Assembly (NCBI RefSeq): GCF_937927635.1
Contig: NZ_CALBRW010000031.1
Coordinates: 1 to 39,389, forward strand
Origin: an uncultured Microbacterium sp.
Lineage (GTDB): Bacteria > Actinomycetota > Actinomycetes > Actinomycetales > Microbacteriaceae
DNA: 39,389 nt
Reading direction: 5' to 3'
Shown: one piece after another, positions 15,965 to 23,118 of the stretch
How the letters are laid out: each line of letters starts with the position of its first letter
How positions within the stretch are numbered: the stretch's first letter is position 1
Program-made: the position numbers and the translations under genes
The notes under the pieces: model-generated
What the model saw: the letters and a program-made list of their open reading frames with translations, nothing else
Database searches by the model: none
What the model was told of the DNA's origin: nothing

Positions 15965-18112
15965 TCAGCGCTCGCCGAGCGCCTCGCGCAGCAGGTGCAT
16001 GAGCGCTGCCAGCTGAACGGACTCGCCGGCACCCTCCTCCACGGACTCGCCGTCCAGCGCGCGGGCGGCCAGGCCCTGCTTCTGGTCGATGAGCTCGGCG
16101 ATCTTCGTGTCGATGGTGTGCGCCGCAATGATCCGCCACGCAGTGACCGGCTCGTCCTGGCCGATGCGGTGCACGCGGTCGATGGCCTGAGTCTGCTCCG
16201 CGGCGGTCCAGCTCAGCTCGGACAGCACCACGTTCGATGACACCTGCAGGTTCACGCCCACGCCGGCCGCGGTCAGCGAGCAGACGATGATGCCCACGGA
16301 CGGGTCGTTGTTGAACGCGTCGATGGCCTGCTGACGTGCGGTCGAGGTCTGGTCGCCGCGGATGGACACCGCACGGATGCCCGAGGCGGCGAAGTGCTCC
16401 TCGGCCTGGTCCATCACGTCGATGTGCTTGGCGAAGAAGACCACCTTGTCGACCGAGCGCTGCAGCTGCACGGCGTAGTCGGCGGCCAGATGCGCCTTGG
16501 CCTGGCCGATGCGACGCACCATGGTGAAGACGTTGTCCCCGCCGGTGCCTGCGGCCTTGGACTCCTCGAGCTCGTTGTGCGCGACCAGGCGGACGATGTC
16601 GTCGTCGATGCCCGTGACGCCCGACGGACCGTGAGCTGCCGCACGGGCCTCGACGATGCGGCGGTACTTGGCGGCCATCCGCTCGCCCAGCTCGCGCTCG
16701 GCCTGGCGGATGCTGCGCCCGAACTCGTCGTCCAGCTGCACGGGCAGGTCGGCGACGAGCTTGTCGGGCAGGTCGGCCGCGACGTCCTTCTTCTTGCGGC
16801 GGACGATGCCCATCGAGATGACGGCCTCACGCGCCTCGGCGTAGAACGACTTGTCGGCGGGCGTGAGCCCGGTGGCGTCGAGCTTCGCCATCAGCGCGGG
16901 CTCGGGCTTCTCTCCGTTGGTCCAGCCCAGGAAGCGCCAGATGGCGTCGAAGTCCTCGACGTCGTTGATCAGCGGGGTGCCGGTCAGCGCCATCATGAGC
17001 GGGTTCGGCTGGCGCTCGCGGATGCGGGCGCCCAGCGCCAGCACGTTCTGCGACCGCTGCGAGGACAGGTTCTTGATGAAGTGCGCCTCGTCGACGACCA
17101 TGCCCTTCAGGCCGATGGCGCCCAGCCAGGACAGATGCCGGTCGAGGATCTCGTAGTTCACGATGAACACATCGGCGAAGGCGTCGATGTCGTCGCCGTC
17201 GCCCTGGATCACGGCCGCACGGCGCTGCGGCGTCCACAGCTCCACCTCGCGGGCCCAGTTCATCTTCACGACGTTGGGGACGACCACCAGCAGCGGGTAG
17301 GCGTTCGCCACGGATGCCGCCAGCACCGACTGCGCGGTCTTGCCCAGGCCCGGCTCATCGGCCAGCAGGAAGCTGCGGTGCCCGGCGCGGACCGCCTCGA
17401 CGAAGCGCGACTGGTGCACCATGACCTCGCGGCCCTTGGGCGAGATGTGGTCGTACTCGGGAACCGGCGGGAGCTGCATGGTCGCGGCACTGCCGCCCGC
17501 GCCGGATTCGAACGCCTTGTAGAGCGGCCCCATCAGCTCCCAGCCGTCCAGGCGGCGGCGCGGGACGACGGCCGGGCGCGGCGTCAGATCCGGAGCGAGG
17601 AACGGATTCGCCAGCTCGCGGGCCTCCACCGACGGCGGGGTGACCTGCTTCTCGGCGAGGGCTGCGGGGACGACCTGCGTAATGCGCACCGGAGCGACGT
17701 CGGTGATGATGAGCTCCTCCGGCGGCAGCTCCGCCCCGGACTCCAGCAGCCAGTCGCGGCGCATCCGCTTGGCCACCGGCGAGGTGGCCTGGTCGGCCTC
17801 GAGCAGCTGGATCAGCGAGGTGTCCCGTGCGGCGGTCTTGGCGAGGATCGTGGCGACGCCGTCGAGTCGCTTGAGCAGCTCCGAGCGCGCGGAGTCGCTG
17901 AGCTCGGCATCCGACTTCACCCGGGCGCGCTCCTCGCGCACGAGGAAGGCGATCACCTGGAACTTGACGCGGTTCGTGGGACCGAGCTTGGATCTCTGTG
18001 CCTTCGCCTCGATCTCGCGCACCTTGCGCGCGAGAATCGGGATCAGCGGTGCCTCTTCGTCTCTGCGAGAGGTCTTCTTGCGCCGCGATGCGGCGGTCGC
18101 CGTGGTCGGCAT
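15965..18112 (-). CDS. SNF2-family DEAD/DEAH-box helicase
   Basis: A 715-residue ATP-dependent DNA translocase. The N-terminal ~215 residues are charged and family-specific. The motor runs from there: Walker A LLADEPGLGKTAQS (249-262), DEAH in VVDEAHFIKN (339-348), ALTGTPLIND (375-384), and in the second lobe VVFFAKH, VSIRGDQT, SLTAAGVGVNL and the final arginine motif AIDRVHRIGQ. Domain order and HRIGQ place it with SMARCAL1/HepA-like remodellers; there is no obvious nuclease or zinc domain. ATG at 18110-18112 with AGGAGG five bases before it. The 167 nt upstream contain TAAACT (minus strand, 18250-18255), a possible -10 giving a long leader. No restriction or defence partner lies next to it, so a housekeeping repair role is likelier. 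Confidence 0.9.
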   Translation of the reverse strand: MPTTATAASRRKKTSRRDEEAPLIPILARKVREIEAKAQRSKLGPTNRVKFQVIAFLVREERARVKSDAELSDSARSELLKRLDGVATILAKTAARDTSLIQLLEADQATSPVAKRMRRDWLLESGAELPPEELIITDVAPVRITQVVPAALAEKQVTPPSVEARELANPFLAPDLTPRPAVVPRRRLDGWELMGPLYKAFESGAGGSAATMQLPPVPEYDHISPKGREVMVHQSRFVEAVRAGHRSFLLADEPGLGKTAQSVLAASVANAYPLLVVVPNVVKMNWAREVELWTPQRRAAVIQGDGDDIDAFADVFIVNYEILDRHLSWLGAIGLKGMVVDEAHFIKNLSSQRSQNVLALGARIRERQPNPLMMALTGTPLINDVEDFDAIWRFLGWTNGEKPEPALMAKLDATGLTPADKSFYAEAREAVISMGIVRRKKKDVAADLPDKLVADLPVQLDDEFGRSIRQAERELGERMAAKYRRIVEARAAAHGPSGVTGIDDDIVRLVAHNELEESKAAGTGGDNVFTMVRRIGQAKAHLAADYAVQLQRSVDKVVFFAKHIDVMDQAEEHFAASGIRAVSIRGDQTSTARQQAIDAFNNDPSVGIIVCSLTAAGVGVNLQVSSNVVLSELSWTAAEQTQAIDRVHRIGQDEPVTAWRIIAAHTIDTKIAELIDQKQGLAARALDGESVEEGAGESVQLAALMHLLREALGER

Positions 18113-18279
18113 GCTCCTCCTGAGCGTGAGTGCCGAAGCGCCGAAGAGGCCTTCGGTTCGTCCTGGGTTCCGCGTGTGGCACCAGCCAGGACCGTGCGGA
18201 GTGGCTCCGCGCCTGCGCGATATGCGTCTGTCGGCGGGTGCCAGGCGCTAGTTTACGGCATCCGGGGCATCCAGCGCGA

Positions 18280-19227
18280 TCAGGCGAGCCCGAGTCGCCC
18301 GCGCGCCTCGGTGACGTCCGCGGCGATCTGCGCGATCAGCGCATCCATCCCCTCGAACGCGACCATGCCGCGGAGGTGGTCGGTGAACTCCACCGTGACG
18401 TGGTGCCCGTACAGGTCCAGCCCTGACTCGTCCAGCACGTGCGCCTCCACCTGACGGCGGTCGACGTCGTCGAAGGTGGGATTGGTGCCGACCGAGATCG
18501 CAGAGGGATGCCGGATGCCGGTGTCGTGGTCGTCCAGCCATCCGGCGTAGATCCCGTCGGCGGGAGCCAGTGCGTCGATCATCTCGGACAGGTTCGCCGT
18601 GGGGAAGCCCAGCTCGCGGCCGCGCTTGAGGCCGTGCACCACCTCGCCGGACACGGTGACCGGGCGCCCCAGCACCTTCGCCGCCTCGGCCACGTCGCCC
18701 GCGGCCAGCAGCTCGCGCACCCAGGTGGACGAGACGCGCCGATCGGCTCCGGCGGGGTGCACATCGTCGACCACATCGACGGTGAAGCCATGCACGGGCC
18801 CGAGCTCGCGCAGCAGGTCGGGGTTGCCCGCACCGCCCCTTCCGAATCGGAAGTCGCGGCCCACCAGCACGGTGACCACATGCAGCGCGTCGACGAGGAT
18901 CGTGCGCACGAAGTCCTCGGCCGCCAGGGATGCCAGTGCGCGGTCGAACGTCAGCAGCAGCGTGGCGTCCAGGTCGAGCTCGCCCAGCAGCTCCAGCTTG
19001 CGGGAGGTCGCCACGACGTTCTCCGGGCACAGCTCCGGGCGCAGCACCTCCAGCGGATTGCGATCGAAGGTCACCGCCACCGAGCGTGCGTCCGCTGCCG
19101 CGGCATCCGCCTTCAGCCGCTCGAGCACCGCGCGATGGCCGACGTGCACGCCGTCGAACTTGCCGATGGCGACGACGCTGGGGCCGAAGTCCGCGGGGAC
19201 GTCGGCGGGGTCGCGGAAGATGATCAT
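18280..19227 (-). CDS. ribF: Bifunctional riboflavin kinase / FAD synthetase
   Basis: A 315-residue enzyme that makes FMN from riboflavin and then FAD. The N-terminal nucleotidyltransferase domain shows VVAIGKFDGVHVGHRAVLER (the HxGH motif), FDRNPLEVLRPE, GRDFRFGRGGAG and RVSSTWVRELLAAGDV. The C-terminal kinase domain shows VVHGLKRGRELGFPTANLS, SVGTNPTFDD and VEFTDHLRGMVAFEGMDAL. The ATG at 19225-19227 overlaps the previous gene's stop (ATGA), with AGGAAAT upstream, and gives the canonical length. An upstream in-frame extension is not family-like. Last gene of the truB-membrane-membrane-ribF cluster. Confidence 0.95.
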   Translation of the reverse strand: MIIFRDPADVPADFGPSVVAIGKFDGVHVGHRAVLERLKADAAAADARSVAVTFDRNPLEVLRPELCPENVVATSRKLELLGELDLDATLLLTFDRALASLAAEDFVRTILVDALHVVTVLVGRDFRFGRGGAGNPDLLRELGPVHGFTVDVVDDVHPAGADRRVSSTWVRELLAAGDVAEAAKVLGRPVTVSGEVVHGLKRGRELGFPTANLSEMIDALAPADGIYAGWLDDHDTGIRHPSAISVGTNPTFDDVDRRQVEAHVLDESGLDLYGHHVTVEFTDHLRGMVAFEGMDALIAQIAADVTEARGRLGLA

Positions 19228-19673
19228 GCGGAGATTTCCTGGGGTCGATGCGTGCGCAGCCACCACAGGCCGAACACGGGAAGCACGAGCGGGATGAACA
19301 CGTAGCCCATCCCGAAGTAGGACCACACGCTGGGGTGCCCGAACAGGTGCGGGACGAAGACGCTCAGCAACCCGACGGTGAGCACCCCGGTGAGCTCGAA
19401 TCCGATCGCCACCCACGCGACGACGTACCAGCCACGACGGTGCGCGAGGATCAGCGCCAGTGTGGCGAGGATGTAGACGACGGCGGCCAGCGCGGACAGG
19501 GTGTACGCCAGCGGCGCCTCGTCGAAGCGGCGGACGATCTGGACGAAGCTGCGGCCGGTGGCGCCGAGCGCCATCACCGCGTAGACGATGACGAGGACTC
19601 GGCCGATGCCGGTCATCCGGGTGCGCGCAGGGGCGTCGTGCGTGGCGTCGGTGTGGATCATTGCGTCGACCAT
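19224..19673 (-). CDS. Small four-helix membrane protein
   Basis: A 149-residue protein with four hydrophobic helices (roughly residues 24-45, 57-78, 84-106 and 118-138) and a cytoplasmic tail ending THRPQEISA. I do not recognise a named family. It overlaps ribF by 4 nt, so the two are probably translated together. An internal ATG at 19661 is an alternative start: TAGAAT overlaps the first ATG on the minus strand and could be a -10 box whose transcript would begin near the second ATG. No ribosome site stands out for either. Confidence 0.75.
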   Translation of the reverse strand: MVDAMIHTDATHDAPARTRMTGIGRVLVIVYAVMALGATGRSFVQIVRRFDEAPLAYTLSALAAVVYILATLALILAHRRGWYVVAWVAIGFELTGVLTVGLLSVFVPHLFGHPSVWSYFGMGYVFIPLVLPVFGLWWLRTHRPQEISA

Positions 19674-19707
19674 TCTATTCCGCGGCGGGATGCGCTCAGC
19701 GCGCCGC

Positions 19708-20076
19708 TCACGCGACTTGGAGCGTCCAGATGCTCTGCATCCGCCACAGCATGATCGCCAGCGACACGCCCACCACGCCCAGCACCACGGTGCTCCAGCG
19801 GGTGCGGTCGATGAGCGCCCACGCTGTGCCGCCCACCGGCAGCAGCACGGCGGCCACCAGGTACACCCAGAACTCCAGCAGGTCCCCGGTCGGCGGATTG
19901 CCCGCCAGCGGAGCGATGATGGCGATGACCACCTGCGCGATCAGCAGCACCTCCACCAGCAGCAGGCTGCCGACGGTGTAGTCGCTGGGGCGCCGGCCGG
20001 CGAAACCGGCGATCAGGCAGAACAGCCCGGACGCGCAGGCGACGGCGATCTGGACGATGGTGAACCACAGGATCAT
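19708..20076 (-). CDS. Small four-helix membrane protein
   Basis: A 122-residue protein of four transmembrane helices with very short loops (starts MILWFTIVQIAVACASGLFC; others near 33-58, 67-88 and 95-112). The ATG overlaps the truB stop (ATGA at 20073-20076), indicating translational coupling. No catalytic motif is visible and I do not recognise the family. Its place between truB and the next small membrane gene appears to be a local insertion into the usual truB-ribF pair. Confidence 0.78.
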   Translation of the reverse strand: MILWFTIVQIAVACASGLFCLIAGFAGRRPSDYTVGSLLLVEVLLIAQVVIAIIAPLAGNPPTGDLLEFWVYLVAAVLLPVGGTAWALIDRTRWSTVVLGVVGVSLAIMLWRMQSIWTLQVA

Positions 20077-20969
20077 GCCTGCACCTCCGGCATGTTCATA
20101 GCACTCTTGATGTCGTGTCCACGGGCCTCGAGGATGCCGACCAGCAGCCCTTCCGGATCGATGCCCGCCACCTCCGCGGCTTCGAGCCGATCGCGCTGAC
20201 CGGTCAGCCGCTTGCCGTGCCGCAGGTCACGGGCCTCGTCGGCTGTGACGTGCAGCACCGGCATCACCCGCGCTGCGGCCTCGGCGGGCGTGACCGTGGC
20301 GGCCTCGTCGAGCTGCTCCAGCGTCACGGCATCCGCCACGTCGAACCCGCCGATGCGGGTGCGACGCAGCGCCGTCAGGTGCCCTCCGACTCCCAGTGCA
20401 TCGCCGAGGTCGCGGGCGAGCGCGCGGATGTACGTGCCCGAGGAGCAGTCCACGACGACGTCCAGGTCGAGGAAGCGCTCATCGGCGCGGCGCTGCGCGA
20501 GCAGCTCGAAGCGCGACACGGTCACCGCGCGGGCGGCCAGCTCGACGGTCTCCCCCGCGCGCACCAGGTCGTAGGCACGCTTGCCCGCGACCTTGATGGC
20601 CGAGACGGAGCTGGGAATCTGGGAGATGGCGCCGGTGAGGGCGCGGATGCCGCTTCGGATGGCGGTCTCATCCACGGCATCCCACGCCGCTGGCTCGGCC
20701 GTCTCGGTGATCTCGCCGTCGGCGTCGTCGGTGGTGGTGCGCGCCCCGAGCCGGATGGTCGCGGTGTAGGTCTTGTCGGCGCCGACGATGTAGGTCAGCA
20801 GGCGCGTGGCGCCCTCGATGCCGATGACCAGCAGGCCCGTGGCGGCAGGGTCGAGGGTGCCGGCATGGCCGACCTTGCGGGTGCCGAAGGCGCGCCGGAC
20901 GCGCGCGACCACGTCATGACTGGTCAGGCCACCGGGCTTGTCGACGAGGAGGATGCCGTGCGATGCCAC
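20073..20969 (-). CDS. truB: tRNA pseudouridine(55) synthase
   Basis: A 298-residue enzyme that isomerises U55 in the T-loop of tRNA. Conserved blocks: GILLVDKPGGLTSHDVVARV, KVGHAGTLDPAATGLL with catalytic Asp40, TKT-like DKTYTATIRLG, GAISQIPSSVSAIKVAGKRAY and CSSGTYIRALARDLG. The C-terminal region ends in a partial PUA-like domain (LRHGKRLTG onward). Start GTG (20967-20969) gives MASHGILLVDKP; TAGTCT 6 nt upstream and no ribosome site suggest a leaderless transcript. It heads the cluster with two small membrane genes and ribF. Confidence 0.95.
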   Translation of the reverse strand: MASHGILLVDKPGGLTSHDVVARVRRAFGTRKVGHAGTLDPAATGLLVIGIEGATRLLTYIVGADKTYTATIRLGARTTTDDADGEITETAEPAAWDAVDETAIRSGIRALTGAISQIPSSVSAIKVAGKRAYDLVRAGETVELAARAVTVSRFELLAQRRADERFLDLDVVVDCSSGTYIRALARDLGDALGVGGHLTALRRTRIGGFDVADAVTLEQLDEAATVTPAEAAARVMPVLHVTADEARDLRHGKRLTGQRDRLEAAEVAGIDPEGLLVGILEARGHDIKSAMNMPEVQA

Positions 20970-20975
20970 CCGTCA

Positions 20976-20981
20976 AGACTA
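20976..20981 (-). promoter_or_regulatory. -10 box of a leaderless promoter (truB)
   Basis: On the minus strand TAGTCT is followed by TGACGG and the GTG start. Confidence 0.55.
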
Positions 20982-21021
20982 CCGATGCGAGCCGCGACGG
21001 ACGCGCCGCGCATCGGCTCAG

Positions 21022-21666
21022 TCAGCCGCACACCTCGTACTGCGGCTCGTCCATCGCTGTCACGGTGACCGCGCTGACCTTGGACGCGCCCTCGCGGATC
21101 GCGAAGTAGATTGCGGGCGAGCCCTGTGCGCCTACTCGCAGCAGCTCGCCGTCGGCGATCACGGGCTTCTGCGAGGCGGCATCCGGATAAGCGGCCATCA
21201 CCTCGTCGCGCGTGGACCCGAGCCCGATCCCCTTCTCGGTGCGCGGCCCGTCAGCGGGAGCCACGGTGTCCTCGAGCGAATCGAACGTGACCATGTTGAC
21301 ATCGCCGTCGGAGTCGTCGTGATCACGCGCGAAGAGTCCGGTCTGGGAATGGTCGGTGCTGGTCCAGCTGTCGACCCAGGTGCACTGCTCATCGCCCGTC
21401 CATGACGGAAGCGTGGCCTGTGCATCAGCGAAGGAGCCGCCCAGCTCGATCGGTCCGATTCCCTGCGCGGTCACCGTCCAGGTGGCGGGATCGGCCGGGT
21501 CGGTCTTCGGTGCCGCTGGTTCGTTCTGCGTCGGGGCCGAGCTCGACGCTGTGCCCTTCGACGGCGCTGCCGCGGGATCGGCTGATGCCGTCCCGCAGCC
21601 CGCGAGAACCAGCATCGTCATCGCGATCGTCACCGCTGCCGCGGTTCGCGTCCGGACTCCGGTCAT
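21022..21666 (-). CDS. Predicted lipoprotein
   Basis: A 214-residue secreted protein. The signal peptide (about residues 1-23, with TAAAVTIAMTMLVLAGCG) ends in the lipobox LAGC, so the mature protein should be lipid-anchored on the outside of the membrane. A Ser/Pro/Ala/Thr-rich linker of about 40 residues follows, then a compact domain with WTVTAQGIGPIELGGSFADA and IGLGSTRDEVMAAYPDA; the phrase IGLGST-x-x-EV-x-x-x-YP recurs in small actinobacterial surface proteins. Function unknown. Three Cys remain after the lipobox (ECTW-type at QCTW, and VCG at the very end). ATG at 21664-21666 with GGAGGGTGG upstream; the -10 TATTAG overlaps the divergent mutY -10. Confidence 0.85.
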   Translation of the reverse strand: MTGVRTRTAAAVTIAMTMLVLAGCGTASADPAAAPSKGTASSSAPTQNEPAAPKTDPADPATWTVTAQGIGPIELGGSFADAQATLPSWTGDEQCTWVDSWTSTDHSQTGLFARDHDDSDGDVNMVTFDSLEDTVAPADGPRTEKGIGLGSTRDEVMAAYPDAASQKPVIADGELLRVGAQGSPAIYFAIREGASKVSAVTVTAMDEPQYEVCG

Positions 21667-21680
21667 GTTCCACCCTCCAG

Positions 21681-21690
21681 CTAATAGGCT
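21681..21690. promoter_or_regulatory. Overlapping divergent -10 boxes (lipoprotein and mutY)
   Basis: TAGGCT (21685-21690, plus) is followed by 6 nt and a GTG at 21697. TATTAG on the minus strand (21681-21686) precedes the lipoprotein gene. The two boxes overlap by two bases, so the promoters probably exclude each other. Confidence 0.5.
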
Positions 21691-21696
21691 GTGCGA

Positions 21697-22596
21697 GTGC
21701 CTCCCGCGACGATTCCCCCCGCAGCGTGGCGCCCGCTCGTGCTCGAATGGTATCGACGCGAGGCCCGAGATCTTCCGTGGCGTCGTGCGGCGTTCTCGGA
21801 TCGTTACGGCGCGTGGGGCACGCTGGTCAGCGAGTTCATGCTGCAGCAGACGCCGGTCACGCGAGTCATCCCGCATCTGCAGGCCTGGCTGGAGCGCTGG
21901 CCGACCCCGGCAGCCCAGGCCGAGGCGACGCCCGCGGAGGTCGTGCACCAGTGGGCGAACCTCGGCTACCCCCGACGGGCGCTCTGGCTGCACCGTGCGG
22001 CGGTGGAGGTCGTGGAGCGTCACGGCGGCGTGGTCCCCCGCGACGTGCACGCGCTGTTGGCGCTCTCCGGCATCGGCGACTACACGGCGCGCGCCGTGGC
22101 CGTGTTCTCGTACGGCGACAGGCATCCGGTGGTCGACACCAACACCCGGCGCGTGATCGCCCGTGCCGTCGACGGGTGCTCGCAGCCGGAGGCACCGTCC
22201 AAGCGCGATCTGTCGCGGATGGACGCGCTGCTGCCCGATGATGCGGCGGAGTCCGCGGTCTTCAACGCCGCCATGATGGAGCTCGGCGCGGTGGTGTGCA
22301 CGGCGCGGTCGCCGCGCTGCGAGTCGTGCCCGATCGCGGCATCCTGCGCATGGCTCGCCGCGGGTCGCCCTGACACCGGCGACACGCGCCGGCGCCAGGC
22401 GAAGTACGAGGGCTCTGACCGTCAGACGCGTGGCGGCGTGCTGCGCGCGCTGCGGCATGCGGACGGGCATCGGATGCCGGCGGATGCTGTGCTCGCCGAC
22501 TGGCCGGATCCGATCCAGCGCGACCGCGCCATCGACTCGCTCATCGCCGACGGTCTCGTCGAGGCCGAGGACGGGATGCTGCTGCTCCCCCGCTGA
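21697..22596 (+). CDS. mutY: A/G-specific adenine DNA glycosylase
   Basis: A 299-residue base-excision enzyme that removes adenine opposite 8-oxoguanine. The start GTG at 21697 is chosen because TAGGCT is exactly 6 nt before it; a GTG two codons earlier would fall inside the leader. Motifs, numbered from 21697: catalytic Glu46 in LVSEFMLQQTPV, helix-hairpin-helix LLALSGIGDYTARAV (120-134), catalytic Asp147 in VVDTNTRRV, and the [4Fe-4S] ligands Cys201, Cys208, Cys211 and Cys217. The C-terminal NUDIX-like domain of E. coli MutY is missing, as in mycobacterial MutY; a short winged-helix-like tail (GGVLRALRHADGHRMP) takes its place. Confidence 0.93.
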   Translation: MPPATIPPAAWRPLVLEWYRREARDLPWRRAAFSDRYGAWGTLVSEFMLQQTPVTRVIPHLQAWLERWPTPAAQAEATPAEVVHQWANLGYPRRALWLHRAAVEVVERHGGVVPRDVHALLALSGIGDYTARAVAVFSYGDRHPVVDTNTRRVIARAVDGCSQPEAPSKRDLSRMDALLPDDAAESAVFNAAMMELGAVVCTARSPRCESCPIAASCAWLAAGRPDTGDTRRRQAKYEGSDRQTRGGVLRALRHADGHRMPADAVLADWPDPIQRDRAIDSLIADGLVEAEDGMLLLPR

Positions 22597-22617
22597 CCCC
22601 GCCTCAAGCGCCGGTCG

Positions 22618-23049
22618 TCAGTCCTCGTCGTCCTCGTCGTCGTGCACGTACGGGTCGGCGTCGCCGGCGTGCGTGGCGCCGACGGCCAGCTTCGCGACGG
22701 CCTCGTCCTGCTCGCGGGCCTGCCGCAGCAGGTCGGCGATGTGCCCGGCGGACTCCGGAAGAGCATCCGCGATGAACTCCAGCGTGGGCACCAGCCGCAC
22801 GTTGAGCTGCCGGCCGACCTCCTTGCGCAGGAGCCCCGTCGCCGAGGCGAGTGCGGCGCCGCTGGCGACGCGCTCCTCCTCGGTGCCCAGCACCGTGTAG
22901 AACGCGGTCGCGTGCTGCAGGTCGCCCGAGACGCGCACCTCCGTGATGGTCACGAAGCCCAGACGCGGGTCGCGCAGACCCTTCTCCAGGCGCTCGGCGA
23001 GGATGACGCGGATGCGGTCCGCGAGCCGTGCCTGTCGTTCTCCAGCCAT
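22618..23049 (-). CDS. rbfA: Ribosome-binding factor A
   Basis: A 143-residue 30S maturation factor that binds near helix 1 of 16S rRNA. The KH-type core is clear: RLADRIRVILAERLEKGLRD, PRLGFVTITEVRVSGDLQHA, TAFYTVLG and LRKEVGRQLNVRLVPTLEF. The C-terminus is an acidic run (HDDEDDED). ATG at 23047-23049 with AGGAATGGGA before it. It follows infB on the minus strand after a 69-nt gap that contains a hairpin, and converges on mutY with 21 nt between stops. Confidence 0.95.
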   Translation of the reverse strand: MAGERQARLADRIRVILAERLEKGLRDPRLGFVTITEVRVSGDLQHATAFYTVLGTEEERVASGAALASATGLLRKEVGRQLNVRLVPTLEFIADALPESAGHIADLLRQAREQDEAVAKLAVGATHAGDADPYVHDDEDDED

Positions 23050-23073
23050 GTTCCCATTCCTATGAGTGACGGA

Positions 23074-23099
23074 TGAGGGGCGTCCGGAGACGCCCCTCA
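23074..23099 (-). terminator. Hairpin between infB and rbfA
   Basis: An 11-bp perfect stem, TGAGGGGCGTC (23074-23084) with GACGCCCCTCA (23089-23099), loop CGGA/TCCG. There is no U-run, so it may attenuate transcription or stabilise the infB mRNA rather than end all transcription. Confidence 0.55.
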
Positions 23100-23118
23100 C
23101 CCTTCAGTTCAGACGAGA

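Noticed and set aside
15965..18112. SNF2 helicase as part of a phage-defence island
   Set aside because: No nuclease, methylase or other defence gene is adjacent; neighbours are core metabolic genes.
18113..18279. Small open frames in the gap between ribF and the SNF2 gene
   Set aside because: They read across the gap into gene antisense, have no ribosome site or family motif, and the gap is better explained as a promoter and leader.
16394..18454. Plus-strand open frame of 686 codons opposite the SNF2 gene
   Set aside because: No motif; the minus strand encodes a complete helicase with terminator and ribosome site.
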